From contig WRMW01000006.1 of assembly GCA_009776955.1 (NCBI GenBank), forward strand, positions 1-64,000: a stretch of 64,000 nucleotides of DNA, written 5' to 3'. The notes beneath the pieces are model-generated. The model searched no databases and had not been told where the DNA came from. It saw nothing but the letters and a program-made list of their open reading frames with translations. This document shows, one piece after another, positions 42,707 to 53,000 of the stretch. Source of the DNA: Clostridiales bacterium. GTDB lineage: Bacteria > Bacillota > Clostridia > Peptostreptococcales > Anaerovoracaceae. The number at the start of each line of letters is the position of its first letter. Position 1 is the first letter of the stretch. A program made the position numbers and the translations under genes.

Positions 42707-45543
42707 TATATCGGGTTCGCCTGCATATCCTCTATCTCGTCGTACATATCCGAGCCGAGCCACCACTTCTCATGCACCTCGGGCGCCCCGCTCTGAACGC
42801 GGTCAATGACGGCCTTCACCTTGGCAGGCGATGCCGGCAACGTGTATATACGACCGCCTATCGCATCGTTGATGCCGTTGATGACAGCCATATGGCCGGC
42901 GCTCTGATAAAGCTCCGAGCAGCCCGTCGAGCCGTGCGTGCTGACTTCGCGGTGCTTGTCGAGGAAGATAAGCTCCATGTCGTCCGGCACGTCCTTGATG
43001 GTCGGTATGCCCGCGCCCGCCATTGTCGCGTGCTTCTTCACGTCGTCGTAGTCCTCCGTCAAAGCGAAGCCGACGGTATGGGAAATGCCGCCGTACGCCT
43101 GGCCTTCGACCGCCAACACATTCCCAAGCTGCCCGACATCGCTTACGAAAACTACGCGAAGAACGTCAGTTTTCCCCGTACTCTTCGCGACGCGAACCTC
43201 TGCAAGCTGCAGGCCGTACGTGACCGTCATCACAGGGTCGCCCTGGCTCGTGTTCAGGTCGAGCGGAATCACCTTGCCCGTCGTGTCGTGCTTCCCGGAA
43301 TACTTTGTCGGGATGCCCTCAGCCACCATTTCGTCGTACGTGCGGTAGCTACCGTCAGGCTTCTTCATCGCCTCGATAAGCTTTGCGGCCGCTTCCTCAG
43401 TCGCGCGCCCGACCACGAAATGGCAACGGCTCGCCGCTGAGATTCCGGAATTGGGGCATTCGTGAGAATCGTTCATATGCAGCTTAATTTGATCCGGCTC
43501 AAGGCCGAGCGGACGCAGGCACTCGTGGGCGTGTACGAGCGTGCCGATATCGCCGCCCTGCCCCACGCACTGCCATGTGTTCAGCGCCGTGACCGTGCCG
43601 TCCTCGTTGAGCTCAAGCCATATCTCCGCCATGTCGTGGTCGCCTATGGTGACGTTGAAGCCGCAGCTCGCAAGCCCAAGCCCATAATAATAATCGTCGT
43701 CCTCCGGCTTTTTCGCTATGCGGGCCTTTGCTTCCTCGTAAATCGGTCGCATCTTGTCATAGATTTCCTCCATGGAAATCTCCTTGAACGGGTAGCCGTT
43801 TATAGTAAGGTCGCCGGTGCGTCCAAGGTTTTTGTAGCGGAACTCGAACGGATCCTCGCCGATTTTTTCAGCAAGCATATCGATAAGCGACTCGCCGAGG
43901 GTATAGGACTGCGGCGAGCCGAAGCCACGGTACGAAGTGCCGAAGCCGTGGTTGGTGACCGCCATGCGGACAAGCCCACGCACATTCGGGATCACATATG
44001 GATAGCCTGGATAACGCAGATAGCTCTGGATAAGGTTCATGGAAATGTCGTCGTACGCGCCGTGGTCCACGCCGAAGTCAAATTCAAACGCCGTAAGCTT
44101 GCCGTTCTCGTCGCAAGCTATGCGGCCATTGCTATGGGCAGGCGTGCGTTTGCCGCTGTACGCCTGGTACTCCGGCCACGACATCGTAAGCGTCAGCTTC
44201 GCGGAAGGGTCATCAAGCGACAACAGGCAGACGCCCATCACCGCAAAGCTTCCCGCGCAGGTAGACCAGCCGAATGACCCGCCGGACGCATTCGCCACTA
44301 TCCTTAGCTTATCCAACGGTATGCCGATGCCGTCGGCTATGGACTCACGGTTCCACTGGATGGACTGGCTCTTGTTCGCAAGGACCATATTGCCGTCCTC
44401 GTCCCAAAACGCTTGCTGCGTATCGCCCTCGATGGACATATGCGGCTCGCGGGTCGAATAGAAGCTGCCCTCGACCGAATATGCGCTGCTGTCGATGATG
44501 TCGCGGACGTCCTCTCCCTTGATGACGGGCTGCTTGAGGTATACGTTCGGAGACCTGTCATGGAGCCGCACCGCATCTGGAGCGGCCGCATCGAGGTAGT
44601 TCGTGTATTCGGGAAGCTGCTCGATCTCGACCTTGACAGCGGCGGCGGCCGCACGTGCGTGAGCCTCCGTGTCGGCTATTACCGCACCCACCAAATCGCC
44701 GTAGAAATATATTTTTTCGTCGTTGAATATCGGACGGATGTCGCCTTTGAGAATCGACCTCGGATTGAAGTTCGGCTCAAAGATGATATTTGTCCCTCGG
44801 ATGTCCTTCGCCGTAAGGACTTTCACGACGCCCGGCATCGCCTCCGCCGCCGAAGTGTCCACTTTCTTGATGATCGCGTGCGAGGCGACCTTTGGCTGAA
44901 CAACTGCTACGTACAGCGTGCCCTGCGGCATCTTGTGCTTGATGTCGTCGCCGTAGTCCGTGACCCCAAGCACCTTGCCGAGCGCATAAGGCCGAGGGTA
45001 TTTCGTGCCGTAGACGCGACCGCCTTCCTCATGCATATATGTGATATCCGCCATCGTCTTTTCGCCGCGCATCACCGCCGCCGCCGCCATAACGGAATCC
45101 ACCAATGGCTTGTAGCCCGTGCAGCGGCAGATATTGCGGTTCTTCTGGAACCAGTCACGCACATCCTCGCGCGTAGGCGAAGGATTGATGTCGAGCAACG
45201 CCTTTGCGCTCATTATGAAGCCAGGCGAGCAAAAACCGCATTGCACCCCGCCGTATGTGATCCACGCCTGCTGCAGCGGATGCAGGCAGTTCGCAGTGCC
45301 AAGCCCCTCTATGGTCTCTATTGTGGAGCCTTCCTCGACATCCCTCATCTTCTTCATGCACGAACGGACCACGCTGTCGTTCAATATTATGGAGCAAGCC
45401 CCGCATTGCCCCGCATTGCACCCGACCTTTATGCCGGTGAGCCCATAACGCCTAAGCGTCTCCGCAAGCGTGTCCGCCTCCGGGTCGAAAAAGAACATAC
45501 GTTCCACACCGTTCACAATATGCAGCACTTTCCTCAAAGCCAT
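42706..45543 (-). CDS. Molybdopterin-dependent aldehyde oxidoreductase (xanthine dehydrogenase family)
   Basis: A 945-aa single-chain enzyme like Desulfovibrio Mop. Two [2Fe-2S] domains come first: Cys42, 47, 50 and 62 (CNAGQCGAC) and Cys102, 105, 139 and 141 (CGFCSPGF, CRCTGY). The molybdopterin domains follow: GGSFGW, TSYRGFGSPQ, CVGQGGDIGT and AVEGQAYGGISHTVG, the last with the likely active-site Glu. There is no FAD domain, so electrons leave through the clusters to a partner, probably the dicluster protein next door. It likely oxidises an aldehyde to an acid; the substrate is unknown. AAGGAGG lies before the ATG and a sigma-54-like promoter is just upstream. Confidence 0.93.
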   Translation of the reverse strand: MALRKVLHIVNGVERMFFFDPEADTLAETLRRYGLTGIKVGCNAGQCGACSIILNDSVVRSCMKKMRDVEEGSTIETIEGLGTANCLHPLQQAWITYGGVQCGFCSPGFIMSAKALLDINPSPTREDVRDWFQKNRNICRCTGYKPLVDSVMAAAAVMRGEKTMADITYMHEEGGRVYGTKYPRPYALGKVLGVTDYGDDIKHKMPQGTLYVAVVQPKVASHAIIKKVDTSAAEAMPGVVKVLTAKDIRGTNIIFEPNFNPRSILKGDIRPIFNDEKIYFYGDLVGAVIADTEAHARAAAAAVKVEIEQLPEYTNYLDAAAPDAVRLHDRSPNVYLKQPVIKGEDVRDIIDSSAYSVEGSFYSTREPHMSIEGDTQQAFWDEDGNMVLANKSQSIQWNRESIADGIGIPLDKLRIVANASGGSFGWSTCAGSFAVMGVCLLSLDDPSAKLTLTMSWPEYQAYSGKRTPAHSNGRIACDENGKLTAFEFDFGVDHGAYDDISMNLIQSYLRYPGYPYVIPNVRGLVRMAVTNHGFGTSYRGFGSPQSYTLGESLIDMLAEKIGEDPFEFRYKNLGRTGDLTINGYPFKEISMEEIYDKMRPIYEEAKARIAKKPEDDDYYYGLGLASCGFNVTIGDHDMAEIWLELNEDGTVTALNTWQCVGQGGDIGTLVHAHECLRPLGLEPDQIKLHMNDSHECPNSGISAASRCHFVVGRATEEAAAKLIEAMKKPDGSYRTYDEMVAEGIPTKYSGKHDTTGKVIPLDLNTSQGDPVMTVTYGLQLAEVRVAKSTGKTDVLRVVFVSDVGQLGNVLAVEGQAYGGISHTVGFALTEDYDDVKKHATMAGAGIPTIKDVPDDMELIFLDKHREVSTHGSTGCSELYQSAGHMAVINGINDAIGGRIYTLPASPAKVKAVIDRVQSGAPEVHEKWWLGSDMYDEIEDMQANPI

Positions 45544-45569
45544 TGTAATTCCTCCTTATACGCACACAT

Positions 45570-45614
45570 CAATTATGCCAGCACCAATCATGCCAACGTC
45601 AATCATGCCAACGT
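45570..45614. repeat. Three tandem 15-bp repeats upstream of the aldehyde oxidoreductase gene
   Basis: Units at 45570-45584, 45585-45599 and 45600-45614. The last two are identical (CAATCATGCCAACGT) and the first has three changes that create a GC step needed for the sigma-54 match. Confidence 0.85.
45580..45596 (-). promoter_or_regulatory. Putative sigma-54 promoter of the molybdenum operon
   Basis: On the minus strand TTGGCATGATTGGTGCT fits the -24/-12 consensus YTGGCACGRNNNTTGCW at 15 of 17 positions, with the invariant GG and GC 10 nt apart. It lies about 37 nt upstream of the start codon. The window contains no enhancer-binding protein gene. Confidence 0.6.
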
Positions 45615-45652
45615 CATATCTTACTACGACACCCCCCCTCACCGCAAGCACC

Positions 45653-46987
45653 CTATTGGTGCAATTTGTATTTTTTCCCAGAGCCACGACCTATAATCTG
45701 AATCAAGCCGGCTTCCGCCATTTGCTTTGTCAATAAAAATGTCCGTGTACGCTTGATGCCAAGCAATTCTTGAATCTCGCCCTCGGAGATTTCGCCCCGA
45801 CCGTTTGAAAGATGGTCGAGCAATGCCTGCATCTGAGGGGTGGGCTTGAAATCAGGACTTTGCTTTTGCTGATTTTGCCGATTTGTGTTTTCGGCCCCAT
45901 AAGCGTTCATGTTCGGCAACCGCAGCTTAAAAGAATTGGGCGTGACAACGATGTCAGGAGGCTCCGAGCAGCCATCATACAACGCAAAAATGCGGCGAAT
46001 CCCTGTGCCATACGATTCGATGAAATTGAGGCGATGGAAAACGTCTGCCAATTTCCTGTTCCGCAATTGCGAAATGCCGTTTCTTATGTCCAAGGGCGAT
46101 AAGCCAGGCAGAAGCCCTCCGATGGAGATAAACTCCATGCCGCTCTTGTTCACATTTATTATTATGCTGCCACTAAAGCTGTAATCACGGTGAATAATGG
46201 CGTTGACAAGAGCCTCGCGGACAGCCTCATCTGGGTAATCCCAATAATCGGTTCGGGTCAGCCCGTCTATCGAAGAAGGGTTTTGATTGCATAATTGGAG
46301 ATATGCGAACGCATCTTCCAGTTGCTTGAATATCGCTCCTTGAAATTCTTTTCTCGCCTTGAACTCGGTGTTTTGCTCATCTGCGAACACGGCGACTTTT
46401 ATCGTATGGGCACATTGGTCAGAGAACAGCAAAGCCATATTGGTGTACATACCCTGCGTATGGCTGCGTATTCCTAACGCATTGTATTTTTCTTCTCCAA
46501 AATCCACTCCGCGTTCGGCAAAGGCTTGAGAACAATAATTGAAAGTCAGGTCTTGTTCAAGCGAACGCAAGTCCTCGAAAAAATCTCCGTCGGCATCTTT
46601 TATCATTTGACGTATCTGCTCATAAGAAGCAGGTGCGGACGATGCGCCCTGCCTGATATATACGCCTGATGGCTTTAGCCCTTTTGCTTTTAGATAGTAA
46701 GGTTTGTAAGACCCCTCGCCGATTTCGATTCGGATGGTTCCATTATCCTCCAAGGCGTATTTCACAAACAAAGTCACATCTGGGGTTATTGCGTCCCGTA
46801 CCCCGTTTGTAATCCGCGTATACGCATCGTCGATGTTGCCAGTCGAAACCACATCGCCCGAATCGTTGACCCCGATAAAAATCGTTCCGCCCTCCGTGTT
46901 GGCGAAAGCGATGACATCCTTGTAAACATCATTTGTGAAAACTTCTTTGAACTCGATCTTTTCTGTTTCATATGGAATGCTTTGCAT
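45653..46987 (-). CDS. AlbA_2 (Schlafen-type) putative ATP-binding regulator
   Basis: A 444-aa protein. The N-terminal AlbA_2 domain has EKIEFKEVFTNDVYKDVIAFANTEGGTIFIGVNDSG (about 6-42). The middle holds an ATPase_c_4-type region: EAVREALVNAIIHRDYS, IISIGGLLPG-like GMEFISIGGLLPG, and ESYGTGIRRIF. The C-terminus (about 385-440) is a winged helix (GRGEISEGEIQELLGIKRTRTFLLTKQM). Such proteins are abundant in bacteria and many act as transcription regulators; a mechanism is not settled. The ATG at 46987 is spaced 5 nt from AGGAGG; a GTG at 46993 overlaps it. Two strong palindromes lie over its promoter, so it probably represses itself. It is a single-gene unit. Confidence 0.85.
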   Translation of the reverse strand: MQSIPYETEKIEFKEVFTNDVYKDVIAFANTEGGTIFIGVNDSGDVVSTGNIDDAYTRITNGVRDAITPDVTLFVKYALEDNGTIRIEIGEGSYKPYYLKAKGLKPSGVYIRQGASSAPASYEQIRQMIKDADGDFFEDLRSLEQDLTFNYCSQAFAERGVDFGEEKYNALGIRSHTQGMYTNMALLFSDQCAHTIKVAVFADEQNTEFKARKEFQGAIFKQLEDAFAYLQLCNQNPSSIDGLTRTDYWDYPDEAVREALVNAIIHRDYSFSGSIIINVNKSGMEFISIGGLLPGLSPLDIRNGISQLRNRKLADVFHRLNFIESYGTGIRRIFALYDGCSEPPDIVVTPNSFKLRLPNMNAYGAENTNRQNQQKQSPDFKPTPQMQALLDHLSNGRGEISEGEIQELLGIKRTRTFLLTKQMAEAGLIQIIGRGSGKKYKLHQ

Positions 46988-47015
46988 TGTCACCTCCTGC
47001 TTGCTCGATATGCAA

Positions 47016-47057
47016 ATATTATCAGGTGAATATTCACTTTGTCAAGTGAATATTCAC
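47016..47057 (-). promoter_or_regulatory. Promoter with two palindromic operators for the AlbA_2 gene
   Basis: On the minus strand TTGACA (47045-47040) and TAATAT (47021-47016) are 18 nt apart. Two perfect copies of GTGAATATTCAC lie at 47026-47037 (in the spacer) and 47046-47057 (just upstream of the -35), with centres 20 bp, or two helical turns, apart. A protein bound to both would cover the promoter. Confidence 0.75.
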
Positions 47058-47079
47058 CTTTACCATATGAATGTACACC

Positions 47080-50000
47080 CTACCGCACGAACACCCTCTG
47101 GTTTATTACCGTCGGCTTCGTGGTCGCCTTGGGTTTACTTGCGTTGTTCATATGCGGTTGCACGCGCCAGTTCTTGTCCTGGCCTGCCTGCACGAGCATC
47201 GGCTGGCCGGCATGTTCGTGCCCCTCGGGGTAGAGCTGGTAGGTCCCCTTGGGCCACATTTCGATCCTGAGCGTATAGCTCGACTTCAAAGGCGTCAAAT
47301 CGCCCGCCCTAGTATAAGTCCGGTTCCCTGCGTTGTTCCCCGATGTCGCCACTATGTACGGCCGGTCATCGTTCATAAAGTGGATGGTCCACTCGCCCTC
47401 GCCGTTCTGCTCAAGCCGGAACCCGCCGTCCTCGAAGCCCCTGATGCCTGACGCCTGTATCTGCACATAGCCTATCTCGGCGCCGATGGGGGCACGCGTC
47501 CCGTCGAACCCTAAAGTCGTCAGCTTCGCGCCCTGCAACGGCTGATCCCTATACATCGACACGTCCGCCAGCCTCGTCGGGTTCGCCCTCGGCACGGCCG
47601 ACGCCGGGTTTATGCTTATCGTCTTGTCGGTCGGCCTGCCGTTCTTCGCGTTCACGCCCCAGGACTTCAGTATCTGCCCGTTTTCGAGGATCACCTCTAC
47701 GCTAAGCCTCTGCGCCAGCTTAGGCCGCACATAGCCGAACCGGCCCTCGCGCATCTTGATGTTGAACGTGTTCGGGCCCGTCATCACGGTCTCGAAGTCG
47801 TGGCTCTGCACCGCCCTCGTGGCATCTTCCGCCGTGTTGTACAGCCTTACTTCCCTCACGGGCGAGCTGGTGTCGGTCAGCCGCACCGTCGCCGGTCGGA
47901 AGCTGTCCTCGAGCGACACGTCGATATTGCCCTTGCCGAGCGATATGCTGAAGTTCGGCTGCGCGCCGGAGAACGTAAGCCCAAGCGCAAAGGTCCTCGG
48001 CGTCGCCCTCGATATGTTCGACAGCAGCCCTGCCGTGCCCACCGTCAGCGAGTAGGTCTTGTTCCGCGAGTCAGGGTTGCCGTTTACGGGGTGCCTGGTC
48101 AGCCGCATCATTTCGTCGGCGTTCGCCACCACCCTGATCCTGTTCGGCATAGGCCAGCCCATCGAGTCCCTAGGCGTCACAAGCGTCACAGGCGCGGCGC
48201 CCGGCGTGTTCCATGCCCCGCCCGGATAGTCCTCCTGCTCCTTGGCGACGTTCAGCCATTGCGTGCCCGTCTTTGTCGTCTCCCTGCCCGCAACGGTCTG
48301 CGTCCAGTCGGTTATATGCAGATTCGCCACGTTCATGTTCACCGCGAACTCCGCCACCACAGTGCCATCGCCGACCCTGCCTGTCAGATCCAAATTGTTC
48401 GATCTCGGCGTGATCGCGTTGTTGATTCTGTACGACTTCGGGCTTATCGAGACGGTCACCTTGTCCAGCGCCCGTGACGTGAAGTTCACCGCCAAATAAG
48501 TCCTGTCCGCAAGGCTCGCCGACATGCCCTCGTACGACACCGCAAGCCATAGCCTGCCGTTCGATGCAGGCATGGTCGCCTTTGGCGTCAGGGTGATTCT
48601 GCCCGTGGCCTTGTCGTAGCTGATGTCCACATTGTCGCGGTGCGGCGAGTTGTACGCCCTCTGCCTGTTGTCCACGTCGCTTATCACCACGTCAGCGACC
48701 TTGTAGCCCTGCTCGAACGGCACCCTCGTATTGCTTGTAATAAGGTTTATGGTAATCGGGCCAAGCGCGTCCCTGATGGGATGGGGCCCCGGCGGAAGGG
48801 TCGTCGCATTCGGCGAAAGGAAGCCGAGCGATGATCTGTCGAGCCGCACCGCCGGCATGGTGTTCACCACGTTTATCGCCGTAGTCACTATCACGTTGCC
48901 GTTGTTGCCGTTGGCTTTGGCGGCCTTGTTTGCGAACTTGTAATCGTGGTTCACGACGGTTAGGCGAAGGCTAGGCCTGCCCGCCTTGGTCCCGACCGGC
49001 CTCAGCGTCTTGCCGTCGGCCTGTATGCTCACGAAGTTCGCGGCCTTGCTGTTGTTGTGGACTATGCTCAGTATCTCAAGCCTGCTGCCGTCGCTCGCCC
49101 TCGCCGTCACAACGGTGTCCCTGTCTGGGTACCGCGTGTTGAGCTGGTTGCTCTGGATATACGTATATGTCGGGTAACGCTCCACGACCTGCACCGAGAA
49201 CGTATTTGTATAGATGTACACAGGAGGAACGCCGTTCTCGCCCGTGCCCTTCACCCTCAGCCGCGCCACAAGGTTCTTCGTGGTCGCGTTCCGCACGCCC
49301 ATATCCACCATTATTTCAATAAATCTGTCGTCCGTCTGGCTGATCCGTGCCGTCACTGCTTCAGGGTTCGCGGCCAATGGCGTCCAACGGGTGAATATCC
49401 CCGCGTTCGCCCCGCTCGTCGGCATCGTCCCTATCACCACCTCGTCTATCAGCCGTGCGCCGCCTAGCTCCTGCGGCTCGTCAAGCGCCCCAAGGCCATC
49501 GTCGAGCCCGTCGAGCCCCATAGGCCTCACCGGATCCGGCTTTGGCGTCCGCTCAAGCACGATCGGCACGCGCGCGGCCACCACTCTCGCCTTGTTCGCC
49601 ACGACCGTCGGGTCAGGCACACGAGCCCGCGTGTTGTCCGTGGTTATCGGCAGAGCCGGTATCAGCTCCACGGTCGAGACCGCCGTATAACGTCCGCCGG
49701 GCAGGGTGTCGCTCACAAGGTATGTCGCACGCACCCGCATCGTCTCGCCTGCGGCAAGTCCCGCCGCCGTCGCTTTCACCTCGGCACGCTTGCCCTCAAA
49801 CTCAGTGTCCACGGTGTCCTCGGCAAGCCTTGTCAATATCAGCACGGCGCCCGTTTCGCCTGCGCGCCATTCCGTCCAGCCGTCCACCACGCCGCCCTTC
49901 ACAAGCTGCGGCCTGCTGTCCGCCACCGAGACATTGCTGCGGCCGCGTTCCACGCTCCATTCTATCTTGTCGTAGTCCTCGATGTCAGGCTCGAACATCG

Positions 50001-53000
50001 CTTCTATCGTCACCGACACCGCCTCGTCCTCAAGTATCGCGTTCGTCGGCGTCAGGCTTATCGTGCTGTGGTGCCTTACAATGAGCTCGCCCCCGACATG
50101 TTCGAGGCGGTAGTTGTCGCCCCTGCCAACTATGCTGTTCAGCTCGGCCGGCTTCGAGAAGTAGACAGGGTACTCGCCCGCGCGGTTCGTGTTCTCCACG
50201 GTCGCGACCTCCGCCCAGGCAAGCTCCACGTCGCTGTTCTCTGGGTCGGACGGGTCTACATACCGCCCTCCAAGCATAAACGCTATATGCTCGCCGTCCG
50301 CCAGCCCTGTATACCCCACGCTCAGCTCAGGCACGGGCTCGCCCACCTTCACGTCGCCGCTGCCGGCCTGCACCGTCACAAGCCTTCTCAAAATAACGAA
50401 GTGGTGCAGGGCCTCGCCCGCATAGTACGCGGACATATCCTCGTCAGGATCGGCCCCCACGGACGTGTCGTACACCACCCGTACCATATACCTGCCCCTG
50501 TTCACGGGCGCGTCGGCGTTCACCATAGGCTCGCCATTGCTGTTCAGCAGAGGCGCGCCCGACGCATCGAGCCACCTATACGTAAGCATCCCCTTATCCA
50601 CCGCATCCCACGGGATCGCCACCGCCTCGCCCGTCACGGAATCGACAGCCGTAAGCTCATCGCGCGTTGAGTAGACGGTAAACCCGTCATACACCTTGCT
50701 CATGATTCCCGTATCCAGATCGACAGGCGTCTTGTCCGTCTGCTTTATCACAAAGTCGAAGCTTGTGGGCAAATAGTCCGCAAACCCGCCCACCGTCACC
50801 GTGACGGTCGCAGTATTGCCGACCTTGAACTTGCCCGCATCGAACGCGACGCTCAGCACGCCCGCCGGGATGGACGGCACGCCCGATATGATGTCATCGT
50901 CATCCTTCGTCACGCTTGCGCCGTACACAAACCCGCCAGACTCAGACACGACGCCCTCTAGCATGGCACCCACATCGAGCGTCACCGACGCCTCGGAAGC
51001 CGTCACATACCTTATGACGTCATCCATGGCATACGGCGGCGGCAGCAACGTCACGCCGCTGAAGTCCACCGTGTATAACGTCTTTTCCCAGTCCTCGCCT
51101 TCGCCGTCGAAGTCAAAGCCCATGACCAAGTTTTCCGGCACAGTAACATCCGGCTCGATAAAGTATGTGAAGTCGAGATAATATTTGTCCTCCGCAAGGT
51201 CGTGCCTTAAATCGGCCTGTGCAAGCGTGTACCCATAGGGCGTGTCTCCAATCCCGAACCATACCACATGGTCGCTCGCATTCTTAGGCACTATCTCGTG
51301 TACCTCCACGCTGAACGCCGCAAAGTACCCGTCAAGCTCGATGTCGGGGGCTTCCTGATACATGCCCTTCACCACCGCCCGCTCCAGCGTCCCCGTCGCG
51401 GTCACCGTGCGTTGGGGATCCGCATCGTTGTCCACTGCATAATCCAGCGTGTTCGCGGTCATATCGAGGCCCGTCATGCCCAACTCGGCAACGAGCTCGT
51501 TTGTCATGCTCAACACGTCGCCTTGGTATATCTCCGAAGGCCCGCCTTCCCTTATGACCGTCGTCGTAGCGTCAAGCCACAGCACGGTGTTCGGCATCAT
51601 TATCGTGGCTTCCCGATCAAGCACATCCGGGACAAGCTCAGGACTGCCCGAAACCCACCTTCTCCACATATATCCGGGCTTCACCTCTGCCGTTATGCTC
51701 ACCATTTCGCCTACGAAGTGCGTGCCGACCACGCTGTCCATGGCCGACCCCGGCACAATCCCCTCGTCCTCGGCTATAAGCAGGCTCCAATAGCTCAGCG
51801 TTTCTTCGCCAAGGTTGTCGTCGTCCTCCACCTTGATGACCACGCCCGTATCCACGCCGTCCGCAAGAACGTGCCAGTCGCCGTCCTCGACCTTGTGCTC
51901 GGCCCAGAACTCGCCCCTTTCCTTCATTTCCAAGAGCACTGGGTCGCCTATCCCGTTCAGAGACAGCTCAAACGTCACCTGATGGCTCTGGTCTGTCATA
52001 TAGCCGTCCCACTCAAAGCCGTTCAGCTCCACTTTCAGCATCACGTCATGCGTTGGCGGCGGTTCTTCCAGACCCTTCACCGTGCAGACCACGTCCACCG
52101 GCCCGCTGATGCCGCCTATCGCATAGACAAATGCGGCGGTCGGCCCTTGGTCGGCGTCAGTCCACGTATACGCGAACCAATCGTATGTGGGGCTCGTCGC
52201 ATTCACCCTGAACACTATGGAGCCGCCCGCAAGCACCGCGTCGCCGGTGGCCAGGTCTGTGAAAATGTTAATATCGGTGCTGTTCCGATGCCTATACCTC
52301 ACCGTGCTGCCATCAAAGTCTATGCCAGGAGTGGTTTCATCGGGCTTCCATTCAAATTCGACCGTATAATAATCGAGTACCGCGGCGTTTATGTCTGGCA
52401 GGTCGTTTGGATTGTATCCGACAACAATCGTTTCGTGCGTGTCCTCGGTCGTGCCCGCGTCGGTTTTGTCGATATAGATGGCGTATTCGCCTACGGGTAC
52501 CTCGTCCGCCGTGTAGACGCCCGTATCGTCGATTTCGTCTAGCTCTGCCACCACAGTACCGTGCCCGCCGCCATCCAAAATCTCCACAAGTTCTAGCGTC
52601 AGCCCGTCCCACTTGTCATCGTCCTTCCGCACCGTCACTTCCACGGTATAGTCATCCTCTTTGGCTGTCGCGGTAAGCTTCAGCTTTTCGGTCGGCATGG
52701 TGATATACGCCTCCATGCTTTCCTCGGTGTCTGGCGTGTTATAGCCGGTGAATCCTGGCGGGTCTGAAACCCACCTATCCCACGTATAGCCGCCTTCCAC
52801 TTCGAGCACTTGGATAAACACCGTGACGCCCTCAAGGACAGGCCTGCTCACATCGCCGCCCACGTCCGTGCCTACGCCCGCCACCACTTCCAGCGTCCAG
52901 TAGTTCAGGGTGGCCGAGTTGGGTAGGCCGTAGCCGACCTCCACGTTCCTGGTCGTTGGGACGGTGAAGCCCCAGTCTTCCCTTTCTACGAATATCGCGT

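Noticed and set aside
47080-47200. Sortase or S-layer anchor at the C-terminus of the giant protein
   Set aside because: The last residues lack LPXTG, a hydrophobic helix and SLH motifs, so no anchor is claimed.
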